Made by a program: the position numbers and the translations under genes. Under the pieces are notes generated by a model. That model did no database searches, was not told where the DNA came from, and saw only the letters and a program-made list of their open reading frames with translations. From Candidatus Accumulibacter conexus (GTDB lineage: Bacteria; Pseudomonadota; Gammaproteobacteria; Burkholderiales; Rhodocyclaceae), in NCBI GenBank assembly GCA_017592775.1, contig JAGFNJ010000038.1, positions 1 to 52,718 on the forward strand: a DNA stretch of 52,718 nt, given 5' to 3'. Positions 45,031-52,718 of the stretch are shown piece after piece (positions within the stretch are counted from its first letter, which is position 1; each line of letters begins with the position of its first letter).

Positions 45031-46218
45031 ATGCAGGGAAAAGCGGTGGTGGCGGGTGTCGGCGCGATACCCTTCGGCAAGCCGGGGGCGACCGAGAGCT
45101 ATGATCTGATGGCCGCGGCGGCGACGCGGCGGGCGCTCGCCGATGCCGGCCTGGGTTATGAAGACGTGCAGCAGGCGATCGTCGGCTACGTCTATGGCGA
45201 TTCGACCTCTGGCCAGCGCGCGCTCTACGGCGTCGGCATGAGTGGCATCCCGATCGTCAATGTCAACAACAACTGTTCGACCGGATCGACCGCGCTCTTC
45301 CTGGCGCGGCAACTGGTCGAGTCCGGCGTGCTGGACTGCGTCCTCGCGCTCGGCTTCGAGCAGATGCGGCCCGGCGCGCTGACCGAGCACTGGAGCGACC
45401 GGCCGTCGCCCTTCGCGCGTTTCGACGAACTCTGCGCCGAGATCGCTCCCTACCCGGTGCCGCTGGCGCTGCGCTACTTCGGCGGCGCCGGCGTCGAATA
45501 CATGCAGCGCCACGGCGCGACGGCGAGCCTCTTCGCGCGCGTGCGCGCCAAAGCCAGCCGGCACGCCGCGCACAACCCCGGCGCGCTGCTGCGCAAGGTG
45601 GTGACCGAGGAAGAGGTGCTGGCGGCGCCGCTGATCTGTGCCGAGGCCGGCATGACGCGGCTGATGGCCTGCCCGCCGACCTGCGGCGCGGCGGCGGCGA
45701 TCGTCGTCTCGCCCGCCTTTGCCGCCCGCCGCAATCTCGACCGGCGGGTGGTGATCGCCGCACAGGCGATGACCACCGACCGCCCGGGAACCTTCGACAA
45801 GCGCAGCATGCTGGCGCTGGTCGGCGCCGACATGAGCCGCGAGGCCGCCGACCTCGTCTACGAGCAGGCGGGGATCGGTCCCGGCGACATCGACGTCGTC
45901 GAGCTGCACGACTGCTTCGCCCAGAACGAGGTCATCAGCTACGAGGCGCTGCGCCTGTGCCCGGAGGGTGGCGCCGAGCAATTCGTCGCCGACGGCGACA
46001 ACAGCTACGGCGGCAGGGTGGTGACGAACCCCTCGGGCGGCCTGCTGTGCAAGGGGCATCCGCTCGGCGCCACCGGGCTCGCGCAGTGCGCCGAACTGGT
46101 CGAGCAGTTGCGCGGCGAAGCCGGCGAACGGCAGGTGGCGGGCGCCCGCATCGCGCTGCAGCACAATCTCGGGCTCGGCGGCGCCTGCGTCGTGACGCTC
46201 TACCAGCGGGCTGCCTGA
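45031..46218 (+). CDS. Thiolase / lipid-transfer-protein (SCP-X type) acetyl-CoA acyltransferase
   Basis: A 395-aa thiolase-fold enzyme starting behind GGAAGGAG. The reactive Cys is in VNVNNNCSTGSTALFLA (about residue 85-100). The second conserved region VELHDCFAQNEVISYEAL and the C-terminal GGLLCKGHPLGATGLAQCAEL (GHPxGATG) complete the site. It lacks the exact C-terminal GCG loop of biosynthetic thiolases and belongs to the SCP-X/DitF-like group that often acts in branched-chain or cyclic acyl-CoA breakdown. It is followed by an SDR and an acyl-CoA dehydrogenase on the same strand. Confidence 0.88.
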   Translation: MQGKAVVAGVGAIPFGKPGATESYDLMAAAATRRALADAGLGYEDVQQAIVGYVYGDSTSGQRALYGVGMSGIPIVNVNNNCSTGSTALFLARQLVESGVLDCVLALGFEQMRPGALTEHWSDRPSPFARFDELCAEIAPYPVPLALRYFGGAGVEYMQRHGATASLFARVRAKASRHAAHNPGALLRKVVTEEEVLAAPLICAEAGMTRLMACPPTCGAAAAIVVSPAFAARRNLDRRVVIAAQAMTTDRPGTFDKRSMLALVGADMSREAADLVYEQAGIGPGDIDVVELHDCFAQNEVISYEALRLCPEGGAEQFVADGDNSYGGRVVTNPSGGLLCKGHPLGATGLAQCAELVEQLRGEAGERQVAGARIALQHNLGLGGACVVTLYQRAA

Positions 46219-46317
46219 GCCGCCGCAGGGCAACGACGTGGCAGCCCGGCGGCGGGACGCAGCGCGCCCCCCCGGTGACCGTCGCCGGAGGCGGTTTCAA
46301 TCGACAGGGAGCAATTC

Positions 46318-47142
46318 ATGGCAAAACTCGCAGGCAAGGTGGCGATCGTCAGCGGTTCCGGCCGCGGCATCGGTCGCGCGGTGGCGCTCAAGCTGGCGGC
46401 GGAGGGCGCGCATGTGGTGGTCAATGATGTCGACACCGCACCGGCTGCGGAGACCGTCAACGACATCGTCGCTGCCGGCGGCCAGGCGGTCGCCTGCGTC
46501 GGCAGCGTCACCGCCGCCGATTTCGCCGAGCGCTTCGTGCAGACGGCGCTCAGCCAGTTCGGCGGCCTCGACATCATCATCAACAACGCCGGTTACACCT
46601 GGGACAACGTTGTCCAGAAGATGAGCGACGAGCAATGGCAGGCGATGCTCGACGTCCATCTGACGGCGCCCTTCCGCATCCTGCGCGCGGCGGCCGACTT
46701 CTTCCGCGCCGCCGCCAAGAGCGAGAGCGACAGCGGCCAGGAAACCTTCCGCAAGGTGGTCAATGTGTCGTCGATCGCCGGGGTCGGCGGCAACGCCGGG
46801 CAGGCCAACTACGCCGCCGCCAAGGCCGGCATCGTCGGCCTGACGCGCACGCTGGCGAAGGAATGGGGGCGCTATCGCGTGAACGTGAACTGCGTCGCCT
46901 TCGGTCTGATCAACACGCGGCTGACGAGTGCCGCCGCCGGCGACGCGGTGCTCGACATCGAGGGCCGGCAGATCAAGGCCGGCGTCAATCCCGACCTGCT
47001 GAAACAGATGGCGGCGATGATCCCGCTCGGCCGTGGCGGCACGCCGGAAGAGGCGGCGGGCGCCATCGTCATGCTCTGCTACCCGGAAGCCAACTACGTC
47101 TCCGGCGAGCTGCTCGTCTGCGGCGGCGGCTTCCGCATCTAG
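46318..47142 (+). CDS. Short-chain dehydrogenase/reductase (FabG-like)
   Basis: A 274-aa classical SDR. The cofactor motif is VSGSGRGIGRAVAL (about 11-24), NNAGYTWDN follows, the catalytic Ser is in NVSSIAGVGGNAG, and the YxxxK pair is in NYAAAKAGIVG. The C-terminus ends YVSGELLVCGGGFRI, the usual SDR end. It probably oxidises or reduces a 3-hydroxyacyl-CoA in the pathway with the thiolase and dehydrogenase around it. It starts 99 bp after the thiolase and ends 16 bp before the acyl-CoA dehydrogenase start. Confidence 0.92.
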   Translation: MAKLAGKVAIVSGSGRGIGRAVALKLAAEGAHVVVNDVDTAPAAETVNDIVAAGGQAVACVGSVTAADFAERFVQTALSQFGGLDIIINNAGYTWDNVVQKMSDEQWQAMLDVHLTAPFRILRAAADFFRAAAKSESDSGQETFRKVVNVSSIAGVGGNAGQANYAAAKAGIVGLTRTLAKEWGRYRVNVNCVAFGLINTRLTSAAAGDAVLDIEGRQIKAGVNPDLLKQMAAMIPLGRGGTPEEAAGAIVMLCYPEANYVSGELLVCGGGFRI

Positions 47143-47158
47143 TCGCGCGCGAACTCCG

Positions 47159-48304
47159 ATGGCGATCGCCCGTACCCTCTTCGACGACGGCCACCGGCAG
47201 TATGCGGCGGCGCTCGACCGCTTCATCGCGCTCGAGGTGGCGCCACACTACGAGCGCTTTGAAGAGCAGGGCTTCGTCGACCGCGAACTGTGGCTGCGCG
47301 CCGCCGCCGCCGGCTTCCTCTGCTCGTCGCTGCCCGAGGAGTACGGCGGCGCCGCCGCCGACAAGCTGTACAGCGTCGTCCTCTTCGAGCAACTCGCGCG
47401 CAACGCGGTGCAGAACCTGCTCGGCTGGTCGCTGCATTCGGAGATCGTCGCCCCCTACCTGCTGCACTACGGCAGCGCGGCGATCCGCCAGCAGTACCTG
47501 CCGCGAATGGCGAGCGGCGAGCTGATCGGTGCCATCGCCATGACCGAGCCCGGCGCCGGCTCCGACCTGCAGGGGCTGCGCACGACGGCGCTGCGCGACG
47601 GCGGGCACTACGTCCTCAACGGCGGCAAGACCTTCATCACCAACGGCTCGCTCTGCGACCTCGTCGTCGTCGTCGCCAAGACCGATCCGGCCGCCGCCGG
47701 CAAGGGGATCAGCCTGCTGCTGGTCGACATGCGCTGGCCCGGCTGCAGTCGCGGGCGGCGGTTGAAGAAGATCGGCATGCGCGCGCAGGACACCGGCGAA
47801 CTCTTCTTCGACGACGTGCGGGTGCCGCTCGACCACCTGCTCGGCGACGAGAACGGCGGCTTCGCCCACCTGATGAACGAGCTGCCGTGGGAGCGGCTGC
47901 AGATCGCCATCACGGCCGTCGCGCAGGCGGAAGCGGCGATCGAATGGACCAGCCGCTACTGCCGCGAACGCCAGGCCTTCGGGCAGGAAATCATGCAGTT
48001 CCAGAACACCCGCTTCACGCTCGCCGAGGCGCTGACCGAGGTGCAGGTGGCGCGCGTCTTCGTCGACCACTGCATCGAACTCTTCGTCCGCGGCGAACTC
48101 GACGCGACGGCGGCGTCGATGGCCAAATACTGGTGCACCGACCTGCAGTGCAAGGTGCTCGACGCCTGCCTGCAACTGCACGGCGGCAACGGCTGCATGC
48201 TCGACTACCCGATCGCCCGCGCCTGGACCGACGCCCGCGCCGCGCGCATCTACGGCGGCAGCAACGAGATCATGAAGGAGCTGATCGCCCGGCAGTTGCC
48301 GTGA
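47159..48304 (+). CDS. Acyl-CoA dehydrogenase
   Basis: A 381-aa flavoenzyme. N-terminal helical domain with LPEEYGGAAADKLYSVVLFEQLAR, then FAD/substrate region IAMTEPGAGSDLQGLRTTAL, NGGKTFITNGSLCDL, and a C-terminal helical domain ending RIYGGSNEIMKELIARQLP. The YEG Glu used by medium-chain enzymes is replaced by YGG, so the catalytic base is likely at the alternative long-chain/isovaleryl-type position. It introduces the alpha-beta double bond in an acyl-CoA. It is the third enzyme of the thiolase-SDR-dehydrogenase operon. Confidence 0.93.
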   Translation: MAIARTLFDDGHRQYAAALDRFIALEVAPHYERFEEQGFVDRELWLRAAAAGFLCSSLPEEYGGAAADKLYSVVLFEQLARNAVQNLLGWSLHSEIVAPYLLHYGSAAIRQQYLPRMASGELIGAIAMTEPGAGSDLQGLRTTALRDGGHYVLNGGKTFITNGSLCDLVVVVAKTDPAAAGKGISLLLVDMRWPGCSRGRRLKKIGMRAQDTGELFFDDVRVPLDHLLGDENGGFAHLMNELPWERLQIAITAVAQAEAAIEWTSRYCRERQAFGQEIMQFQNTRFTLAEALTEVQVARVFVDHCIELFVRGELDATAASMAKYWCTDLQCKVLDACLQLHGGNGCMLDYPIARAWTDARAARIYGGSNEIMKELIARQLP

Positions 48305-48394
48305 GGCGTTGGGTGCGGGGGGCTGGGTGCTACGGGGTGCGTAGCGGGGCAGAGTGGTGCAGCCGGTGCCGTGGCGCTGGAGGACGGGGGAACT

Positions 48395-51322
48395 ATGAGT
48401 GAACAGGGGCAGGGACAAATCGAGGGGCTTCGGCAGGCGTTGGCGGCAGGGTTCATAGATGCCGCAACCTTTGAGGCAGCCGCAGCCGCGATCGCGGCCG
48501 GCACTCCCCTGACCGACGCGAGCGGGGCCAAACGGGTCGGGGGGCAATCGCTGCCCGCGGCGCCACTTGCCTCCGGCGTGCGGCAGGGCGAGGTCACGGG
48601 TAGTGGCGCCTTGGCGCAGGGCAACGGCGACGCGCTCAGCAGCGCGGTCAAGATCGACGGGGACAACAGCGGCGCCATCGTCATCCACACCGAGATCGTT
48701 AACCACTACTGTCACGCCGCGGGCAGCGATCCTGCCGGCAAGCGCCTGATCGCCAGCCAAGTTGGCGCCTATCTCGCCTGGCTGCAAGAGCGCACGCAGA
48801 GCATCGAGCTGCGCGGAATTGAACGTGCGGGTTCGTCACCGGTGATAGTCTTGCCACTCGAGACGGCTTACGTACCGCTTCGCGCTCGAGTCTTGCCTTT
48901 GGCCGACCACGTGCATGGACGGTCTGCGGGGCGGCGCGAAACTATCGGGCGGCACGCGGGTCTGTCGGATTCGGTTCCTGTTGGCGGATACGACAGCAGC
49001 GAGTCGGACCTTCTGCTGAGCGAGGTTCTCGGCTACGGTAATCGCGTCGCGATCATTGGGGGGCCGGGTTCTGGTAAGACCACCGTGCTGCTTCATATGG
49101 CTTGGGCGCTGGCTTCCTCCCTGCTGGCCAGGGCACCCGAGCCGGCTCGATCGCGTCTCGGTTTGACGATGGCGCCGAACGAACTCCCGCTGCCGATTCT
49201 CGTGCCGCTTGCCTCGTTCGCCCGCTATCGCCGCCACTTGCCGGCGGATGCGCTGGCGCGCGAACGAACCTTGGCCCACTTCATCTCGTATCATCTAATT
49301 AGCAGGGAAGCGCCGTTCGACCTCCCGGCCGACTTCTTTGTTCGGCTGCTCCACGAGGGGCGAAACGTCCTCCTGCTGCTCGACGGGTTAGACGAAGTGG
49401 CGAACGAGGGCGAGCGTGCCGAAGTCCGTCAGGCCGTCGAGAATCTCGTCGGCGGCCGGCGCGCGATGCGCGTCGTCGTCACCTGCCGCACGATCGCCTG
49501 GCGCAGCGGCGGCACGGCGCTCGGAGGCGATTTCCGGCAGATCGACGTGCGGCCGCTCGACTACGACGAGCACGTCGCGCCAATGGTGCGGCAGGCATAC
49601 GCCTGCATCCACCCACAGGACAGCGTCCGCCGGCACGAACGCAGTGAAGACTTGCTCACCAGCATCCGCCGACTCGAGGCCGACCGCCGTCGGCGGCTTG
49701 GAGAGAGCGCACCGTTGCTGGTCGACAGCCCGCTGCTGGTGCGGCTGCTGCTGATCGTGCATCTCAACAACCGCACGCTACCCGAGCAGCGTGCCGATCT
49801 CTTCGACAAGGCGATCAACGCGCTGCTGCAGGTCGACTACGGCCATGACGAGAGCGACAAGCGCGAGTTGTCGCTCGACTGGACGTTGTACCGCGATATG
49901 GCGCAGCATCTTGCCTTCCACATGCACCAGCAGGGTGCCGACCAAGGGCGCGAGATCGAGGAGCCGGCTCTGCGTGCGATCGTCGAAACAGAACCGGAGT
50001 TTCAGCCACGCATCCAAGACTTCGTTCGTCAAGCAAGGCATCGGGGCAGTGTGCTAGAAGAGCGGGCTGGTGCCTATCGCTTCCTACATCTCGCCTTGCA
50101 GGAGTTCCTCGTTGCCCGCTACCTGAGCGAAGTCATCGGTCGCGACAGCCGCGACGCAATGCTCTCATTTCTCACCGGGCGATTTGATGACTCTTGGTGG
50201 CGTGAGCCGATTCTGCTACTTGCGGGCTATCAAGCGACACGGGCCGCGCGCTCAACTCGCGAGCTGCTGCGGGCTCTGACGGAAACCACTGGCGAGGCCA
50301 ACGCCCGATTCGCGGCAGTGGAGTTGGCGGCGACGGCGGCCACCGAGTGGCGTGATAGTGGCGAGCCACTGCGTGCCCATTGCGCCCATCGGATCGTCGC
50401 TCTCTTGAACGACCTCGATGCGCTCAGGAACTCAAGGCCGGCTGTTCGTGCCCGGGCAGGTGACCGGTTGGCCCAACTGGGCGACCCCCGTTTTGACGAG
50501 AATCGCTTCCATCTTCCGGCTGACGATATGCTGGGTTTCGTACGCATCGCGGCCGACCCGAACTTCATGATCGGCACACGTCGCAGAGACGTTCAGCGGC
50601 TCGTCAGGATCACTGGCTACGGCGTAGACGAGCGCGAGATCAGCGATCTGGCTACGCCAACTTCTGAGTTCTATGTCGCGCGCTATCCCGTAACGGTGGC
50701 GCAGTTTAGAGCTTTCGTTGAGGCAACCAGTTTTTCGATCGGCGAGATCAACGCGCTGGCCGACCCGGACAGTCGGCCCGTGCGCTGGGTGAACTGGCAC
50801 GAGGCTCAGGCTTGGTGCCATTGGCTTAACGGAGTCCTGGCGGCTTCGCCGGTACTCGCGGCCAGCCCGGTCGCCACACTCGTGCGCCAGCACAGGTGGC
50901 AAGTCGCACTGCCGAGCGAGTTGGAGTGGGAGAAAGCGGCAAGGGGCGGCTTGCTAGGGGCAGTTTTTCCGTGGGGCGACGACCTTGATCCGAACTGGGC
51001 CAACCAATTTGGTTCCGCGATCGGCGACACGTCGGTAGTTGGCTGCTTTCCCCCCAATCGCTTCGGCCTTTTCGACGTGGTTGGCAACGTTTGGGAGTGG
51101 ACCCGTAGCCTAGCTGCTCCATACTCATCCCTGTTGGCTGATGGGGGGCGCGAAGACTTGAAGACTGGCAACGGCGAGGACCGCGTCTTGCGAGGTGGCT
51201 CGTGGGACTTTCAGCGAGACATCGCTCGGTGCGGCGCGCGTAACTGGGAGCAACCCGAGGATCGGTACGACCACATCGGCTTTCGGATGGTGCTGCATTC
51301 TCCCCCGGTTCCTCCCCTTTGA
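48395..51322 (+). CDS. NACHT NTPase fused to a C-terminal FGE-sulfatase (C-type-lectin-fold) domain
   Basis: A 975-aa protein. The N-terminus (1-150) has a short helical segment and then a Gly/Ala-rich AVKIDGDNSGAIVIHTEIV region. The NACHT domain has Walker A GGPGSGKTT (about 222-230), Walker B LLLLDGLDEVA (about 326-336) and VVVTCRTIAWR. A helical region (about 430-700) leads into an FGE-sulfatase domain from about 725, with EFYVARYPVTVAQFRAFVEA, LPSELEWEKAARGG, FGLFDVVGNVWEWT and the terminal RVLRGGSWDFQRD...HIGFRMVL. In DGR-encoded relatives this last segment is the variable region. Expected role: a signalling or defence-type STAND protein whose lectin-fold tip binds ligand. Start chosen by the GGGGGAACT ribosome site. 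Confidence 0.92.
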   Translation: MSEQGQGQIEGLRQALAAGFIDAATFEAAAAAIAAGTPLTDASGAKRVGGQSLPAAPLASGVRQGEVTGSGALAQGNGDALSSAVKIDGDNSGAIVIHTEIVNHYCHAAGSDPAGKRLIASQVGAYLAWLQERTQSIELRGIERAGSSPVIVLPLETAYVPLRARVLPLADHVHGRSAGRRETIGRHAGLSDSVPVGGYDSSESDLLLSEVLGYGNRVAIIGGPGSGKTTVLLHMAWALASSLLARAPEPARSRLGLTMAPNELPLPILVPLASFARYRRHLPADALARERTLAHFISYHLISREAPFDLPADFFVRLLHEGRNVLLLLDGLDEVANEGERAEVRQAVENLVGGRRAMRVVVTCRTIAWRSGGTALGGDFRQIDVRPLDYDEHVAPMVRQAYACIHPQDSVRRHERSEDLLTSIRRLEADRRRRLGESAPLLVDSPLLVRLLLIVHLNNRTLPEQRADLFDKAINALLQVDYGHDESDKRELSLDWTLYRDMAQHLAFHMHQQGADQGREIEEPALRAIVETEPEFQPRIQDFVRQARHRGSVLEERAGAYRFLHLALQEFLVARYLSEVIGRDSRDAMLSFLTGRFDDSWWREPILLLAGYQATRAARSTRELLRALTETTGEANARFAAVELAATAATEWRDSGEPLRAHCAHRIVALLNDLDALRNSRPAVRARAGDRLAQLGDPRFDENRFHLPADDMLGFVRIAADPNFMIGTRRRDVQRLVRITGYGVDEREISDLATPTSEFYVARYPVTVAQFRAFVEATSFSIGEINALADPDSRPVRWVNWHEAQAWCHWLNGVLAASPVLAASPVATLVRQHRWQVALPSELEWEKAARGGLLGAVFPWGDDLDPNWANQFGSAIGDTSVVGCFPPNRFGLFDVVGNVWEWTRSLAAPYSSLLADGGREDLKTGNGEDRVLRGGSWDFQRDIARCGARNWEQPEDRYDHIGFRMVLHSPPVPPL
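51188..51292 (+). repeat. Variable-region-like 3' end of the NACHT-FGE gene
   Basis: These 105 bp encode LRGGSWDFQRDIARCGARNW and the rest up to GFRMV. They align without gaps to the template-like sequence at 52326-52430 on the minus strand. By hand count 10 of the 24 adenines of the template-like copy are replaced here, all at codon positions 1 or 2. Of the 81 other bases 23 differ, mostly at third positions. So amino-acid changes concentrate at template adenines, but this copy was not made directly from that template. Confidence 0.65.
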
Positions 51323-51388
51323 TCCCTGTCTTCTGTGAACTCGGTCGCTTCGGGTCCCCGACTCTGCGCGATTCACGGGTGCGCAATT

Positions 51389-51437
51389 CCAATTCGGGGG
51401 ACAGTTCAATTCCCAATTCGGGGGCAGCATACTCAAT
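51389..51437 (+). repeat. Pair of short direct repeats (AATTCGGGGG-CAG type)
   Basis: CCAATTCGGGGGACAG (51389-51404) and CCAATTCGGGGGCAG (51413-51427) are followed by TTCAATTC and CATACTCAATC. The pattern recalls the dispersed GGGGACAG-TATACT-AATTC sequences seen around small IS200-like REP-associated transposase genes. No such gene is present here. The 51323-51519 interval holds nothing else identifiable. Confidence 0.5.
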
Positions 51438-51519
51438 CCCGTGGGGGCACGTTCGACGCGTTCCGGGTACGCAACCTCAGCGTTAGCGGCGCCGGTGTGC
51501 GTTTCGCTGCAGTGCCGCC

Positions 51520-51712
51520 GAGGCGGTCAAGATCGATGGTGGCCACGCCGGCGCCATGATCCACACGCAGATCGTCAAGAACTACTACGATCTCGCGGGC
51601 AGCGATCCAGCTGACAAGGGCCTGATCGTCGGTCACCTGGGCGCCTATCTCGGCTGCCTTCAGGGAGGCACGCAGAGCGTCGAGCTGCGCGGAAACGAGC
51701 GTTCGGGCGCGC
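51520..51712 (+). pseudogene. Remnant of a second NACHT-FGE-type gene (N-terminal segment)
   Basis: In-frame similarity to the intact gene: EAVKIDGGHAGAMIHTQIVK and then GSDPADKGLIVGHLGAYLGC, TQSVELRGNERSG, matching AVKIDGDNSGAIVIHTEIVN, GSDPAGKRLIASQVGAYLAW, TQSIELRGIERAG of the NACHT-FGE protein (about residues 84-146). One codon is deleted. Beyond about 51712 similarity stops and a 17-bp tandem repeat follows. Neither the NACHT nor the FGE domain is present in this copy. Confidence 0.75.
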
Positions 51713-51790
51713 TCGCGGCTCAGCCTGAGGCTGGCGCCGCCGACGCGCAGCTCAACAAGCTGCGGCTCTACCTGCGCCTGGCACGGCAGT

Positions 51791-51858
51791 GGGATTGGCT
51801 GGGCAGTGGGATTGGCTGGGCAGTGGGATTGGCTGGGCAGTGGGATTGGCTGGGCAGT
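51791..51858 (+). repeat. 17-bp tandem repeat, four perfect copies
   Basis: The unit GGGATTGGCTGGGCAGT is repeated four times without change, with a partial GGCAGT before it. As 17 is not a multiple of three, each copy shifts the reading frame, so the stretch is not a coding repeat in a conserved protein. It lies between the NACHT-FGE remnant and the template-like repeat. The next 470 bp (51859-52325) have no supportable gene. Confidence 0.95.
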
Positions 51859-52325
51859 GGTCAGTACGAGCACGCGAGCCGCATCGTCGCCGGGATTGGC
51901 CGCCTGCTCGGCGGCTGGATTCGCCAGACCGCGTCCGGTCGCAGCGGCAGCGGCGCTGCCCGCGGCGATCGCGCGGGCGATGAGTCTGATCGGCGGCTGC
52001 GCCGGCGATGCCGCGCTGCTCGCTGCAATCGTCGCGCGGCTTCGTGCGCCGGGTCGGGGCGGGTACGGCGGGCTTGCTGGCCTGGCCGTACCCGTGCTTC
52101 TCTATGCGCCCGGCGCGGGCAATGCCCCGCTGTCGCCCTGCCTTGCGGCCTGCGCGCGGACCAGACGGGTCTGGCGCTGTTCTTCTTCCTTCGCCTCGGC
52201 CGGCAAAGCCGCTGTCGCGGGTCGGCCGGCATTTCCGGAACACGCGCGGCATGGTGATGCCCGCGCGCCGTTCCGCCAGGCGGCGGAACCAGAAGAAGGG
52301 GCGGAAGAACATGGGAAGAACGCAA

Positions 52326-52430
52326 CAGCACGCGAAAACCGATGTTGTCATTGCGGTTGTCCGGGTGATTCCTGTTGCGGATGCCACAGCGCGCATTGTC
52401 CCGGTGATTGTTCCACGAGCCGCCGCGCAC
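52326..52430 (-). repeat. Template-repeat-like sequence, Asn-codon-rich copy of the FGE variable end
   Basis: Read on the minus strand it encodes [20 protein letters not shown] followed by [16 protein letters not shown]. Eight AAC/AAT codons occupy positions that vary in lectin-fold DGR targets, and AAY codons are the hallmark of DGR template repeats, since adenine mutagenesis of AAY reaches many residues without stop codons. Flanking sequence reads GEV before and RSSHV after, but no FGE domain precedes it. It is therefore not the end of a gene in the window. No reverse transcriptase or avd-like gene is visible nearby. It could alternatively be a broken FGE gene end. Confidence 0.65.
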
Positions 52431-52492
52431 GACCTCTCCAGACTGCCTGGCCGGATGTCGCCACCCGGCGCGCGTAGACTACCAGAACGACC

Positions 52493-52523
52493 AAAAAAAA
52501 ACGGGCCGCGCTGCGCGCGCAGC
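52493..52523 (-). terminator. Possible intrinsic terminator of the right-edge gene
   Basis: On the minus strand a palindrome GCTGCGCGCGCAGC (52523-52510) is followed, after 8 nt, by nine T residues (52501-52493). The gap between stem and T-run is longer than ideal. It lies about 60 bp beyond the stop codon of the partial gene at the right edge and just before the template-like repeat. Confidence 0.4.
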
Positions 52524-52585
52524 AGTTCTCATTTCAGATTCCATGGTAGCGGGCGGTGAGGGTAGAGACTGTTGGAAGGGGTCAA

Positions 52586-52718
52586 TCAGCTGGTGTCTGG
52601 GGCGTTGGGAGCGAGGCGCTGCTGCATGAAGCGCATGAGGTGATCCCAGTCATCGAACGGCAGGTACTGTAGCAAGGCGCGCAGGTGTTCGAAGAAGGTA
52701 CGGCGGGAGGGCAGCAGG
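52586..52718 (-). CDS. C-terminal end of an unidentified protein, possibly a transposase (partial)
   Basis: An open frame enters from the right edge and ends with LRALLQYLPFDDWDHLMRFM, then QQRLAPNAPDTS and a TGA. The 43 visible residues have good amphipathic helical character. The ending is reminiscent of some IS transposase C-termini, but I cannot assign a family. It may be the end of an element that separates the template-like repeat from its reverse transcriptase. Confidence 0.4.
   Translation of the reverse strand, partial: LLPSRRTFFEHLRALLQYLPFDDWDHLMRFMQQRLAPNAPDTS

Noticed and set aside
51791-51858. Possible CRISPR array
   Set aside because: The 17-bp units are directly adjacent with no spacers, and no cas genes are present.
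51861-52430. A 189-aa minus-strand gene starting at the template-like repeat
   Set aside because: Only the first 35-40 residues resemble a known domain (the end of FGE); the rest is Arg/Pro-rich read-through without motifs.

Overview
The window is GC-rich, densely coding bacterial chromosome. Codon usage, compact operons with ATGA overlaps, and the gene families present (PqiABC, PhnCDE, a VTT/disulfide-reductase fusion, NACHT-FGE proteins) suggest a betaproteobacterium, perhaps close to Candidatus Accumulibacter/Rhodocyclales. That placement is inference; no rRNA or other phylogenetic marker is present.

Layout. (1) 1-5632, minus strand: a tight type I restriction-modification operon, hsdR - unknown 160-aa gene - hsdM, followed by DUF4160, two DUF2442 genes and a 104-aa gene. 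It runs into what looks like an IS4-type transposase start at the left edge. No hsdS is visible. (2) 5913-11650: redox and envelope genes: a membrane VTT domain fused to a MerA/Lpd-like flavoprotein, an Asp/Glu racemase, a SelD-associated-type FAD oxidoreductase, MsrB and a second VTT protein. (3) 11717-14812: small mobile-type genes and debris: an orphan BrnA/CopG-like antitoxin, a metallophosphoesterase, a truncated AAA ATPase, a HigBA module and an AbrB/MazE fragment. (4) 15016-17659: a phosphonate/phosphite-type ABC importer (phnDEC order). (5) 17982-24729: a DUF4239 protein, a PqiA split into two genes, PqiB, PqiC and a YgiQ radical-SAM protein. (6) 24908-28427, minus strand: an SDR epimerase, L-serine dehydratase and a diheme cytochrome c.

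(7) 28525-39968 is an integron gene-cassette array with no integrase gene in the window (a CALIN). Six attC sites (60-84 bp) and one half-site alternate with minus-strand cassettes, several visibly more AT-rich than the flanks. The cassettes encode DUF3644, a protein made of repeated zinc ribbons, a 688-aa STAND-like NTPase, a ClpP-like serine protease with a 60-aa partner, a VOC protein and a DUF4145 protein. An IS110 element and an IS91-type element (with a frameshifted tyrosine recombinase) have inserted into the array.

(8) 40383-48304: housekeeping and metabolism: EttA, a lytic transglycosylase, two lipoproteins, and a thiolase - SDR - acyl-CoA dehydrogenase operon. (9) 48395 to the right edge: a NACHT-NTPase fused to a formylglycine-generating-enzyme (FGE) C-lectin-fold domain, of the type diversified by diversity-generating retroelements (DGRs). 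About 1 kb downstream, on the opposite strand, lies an Asn-codon-rich, template-repeat-like copy of its variable C-terminus. Between them are a paralogue fragment and a 17-bp tandem repeat. No reverse transcriptase lies in the window.

The most interesting content is the cassette array with its candidate defence or unknown genes, and the NACHT-FGE/template-repeat pair.
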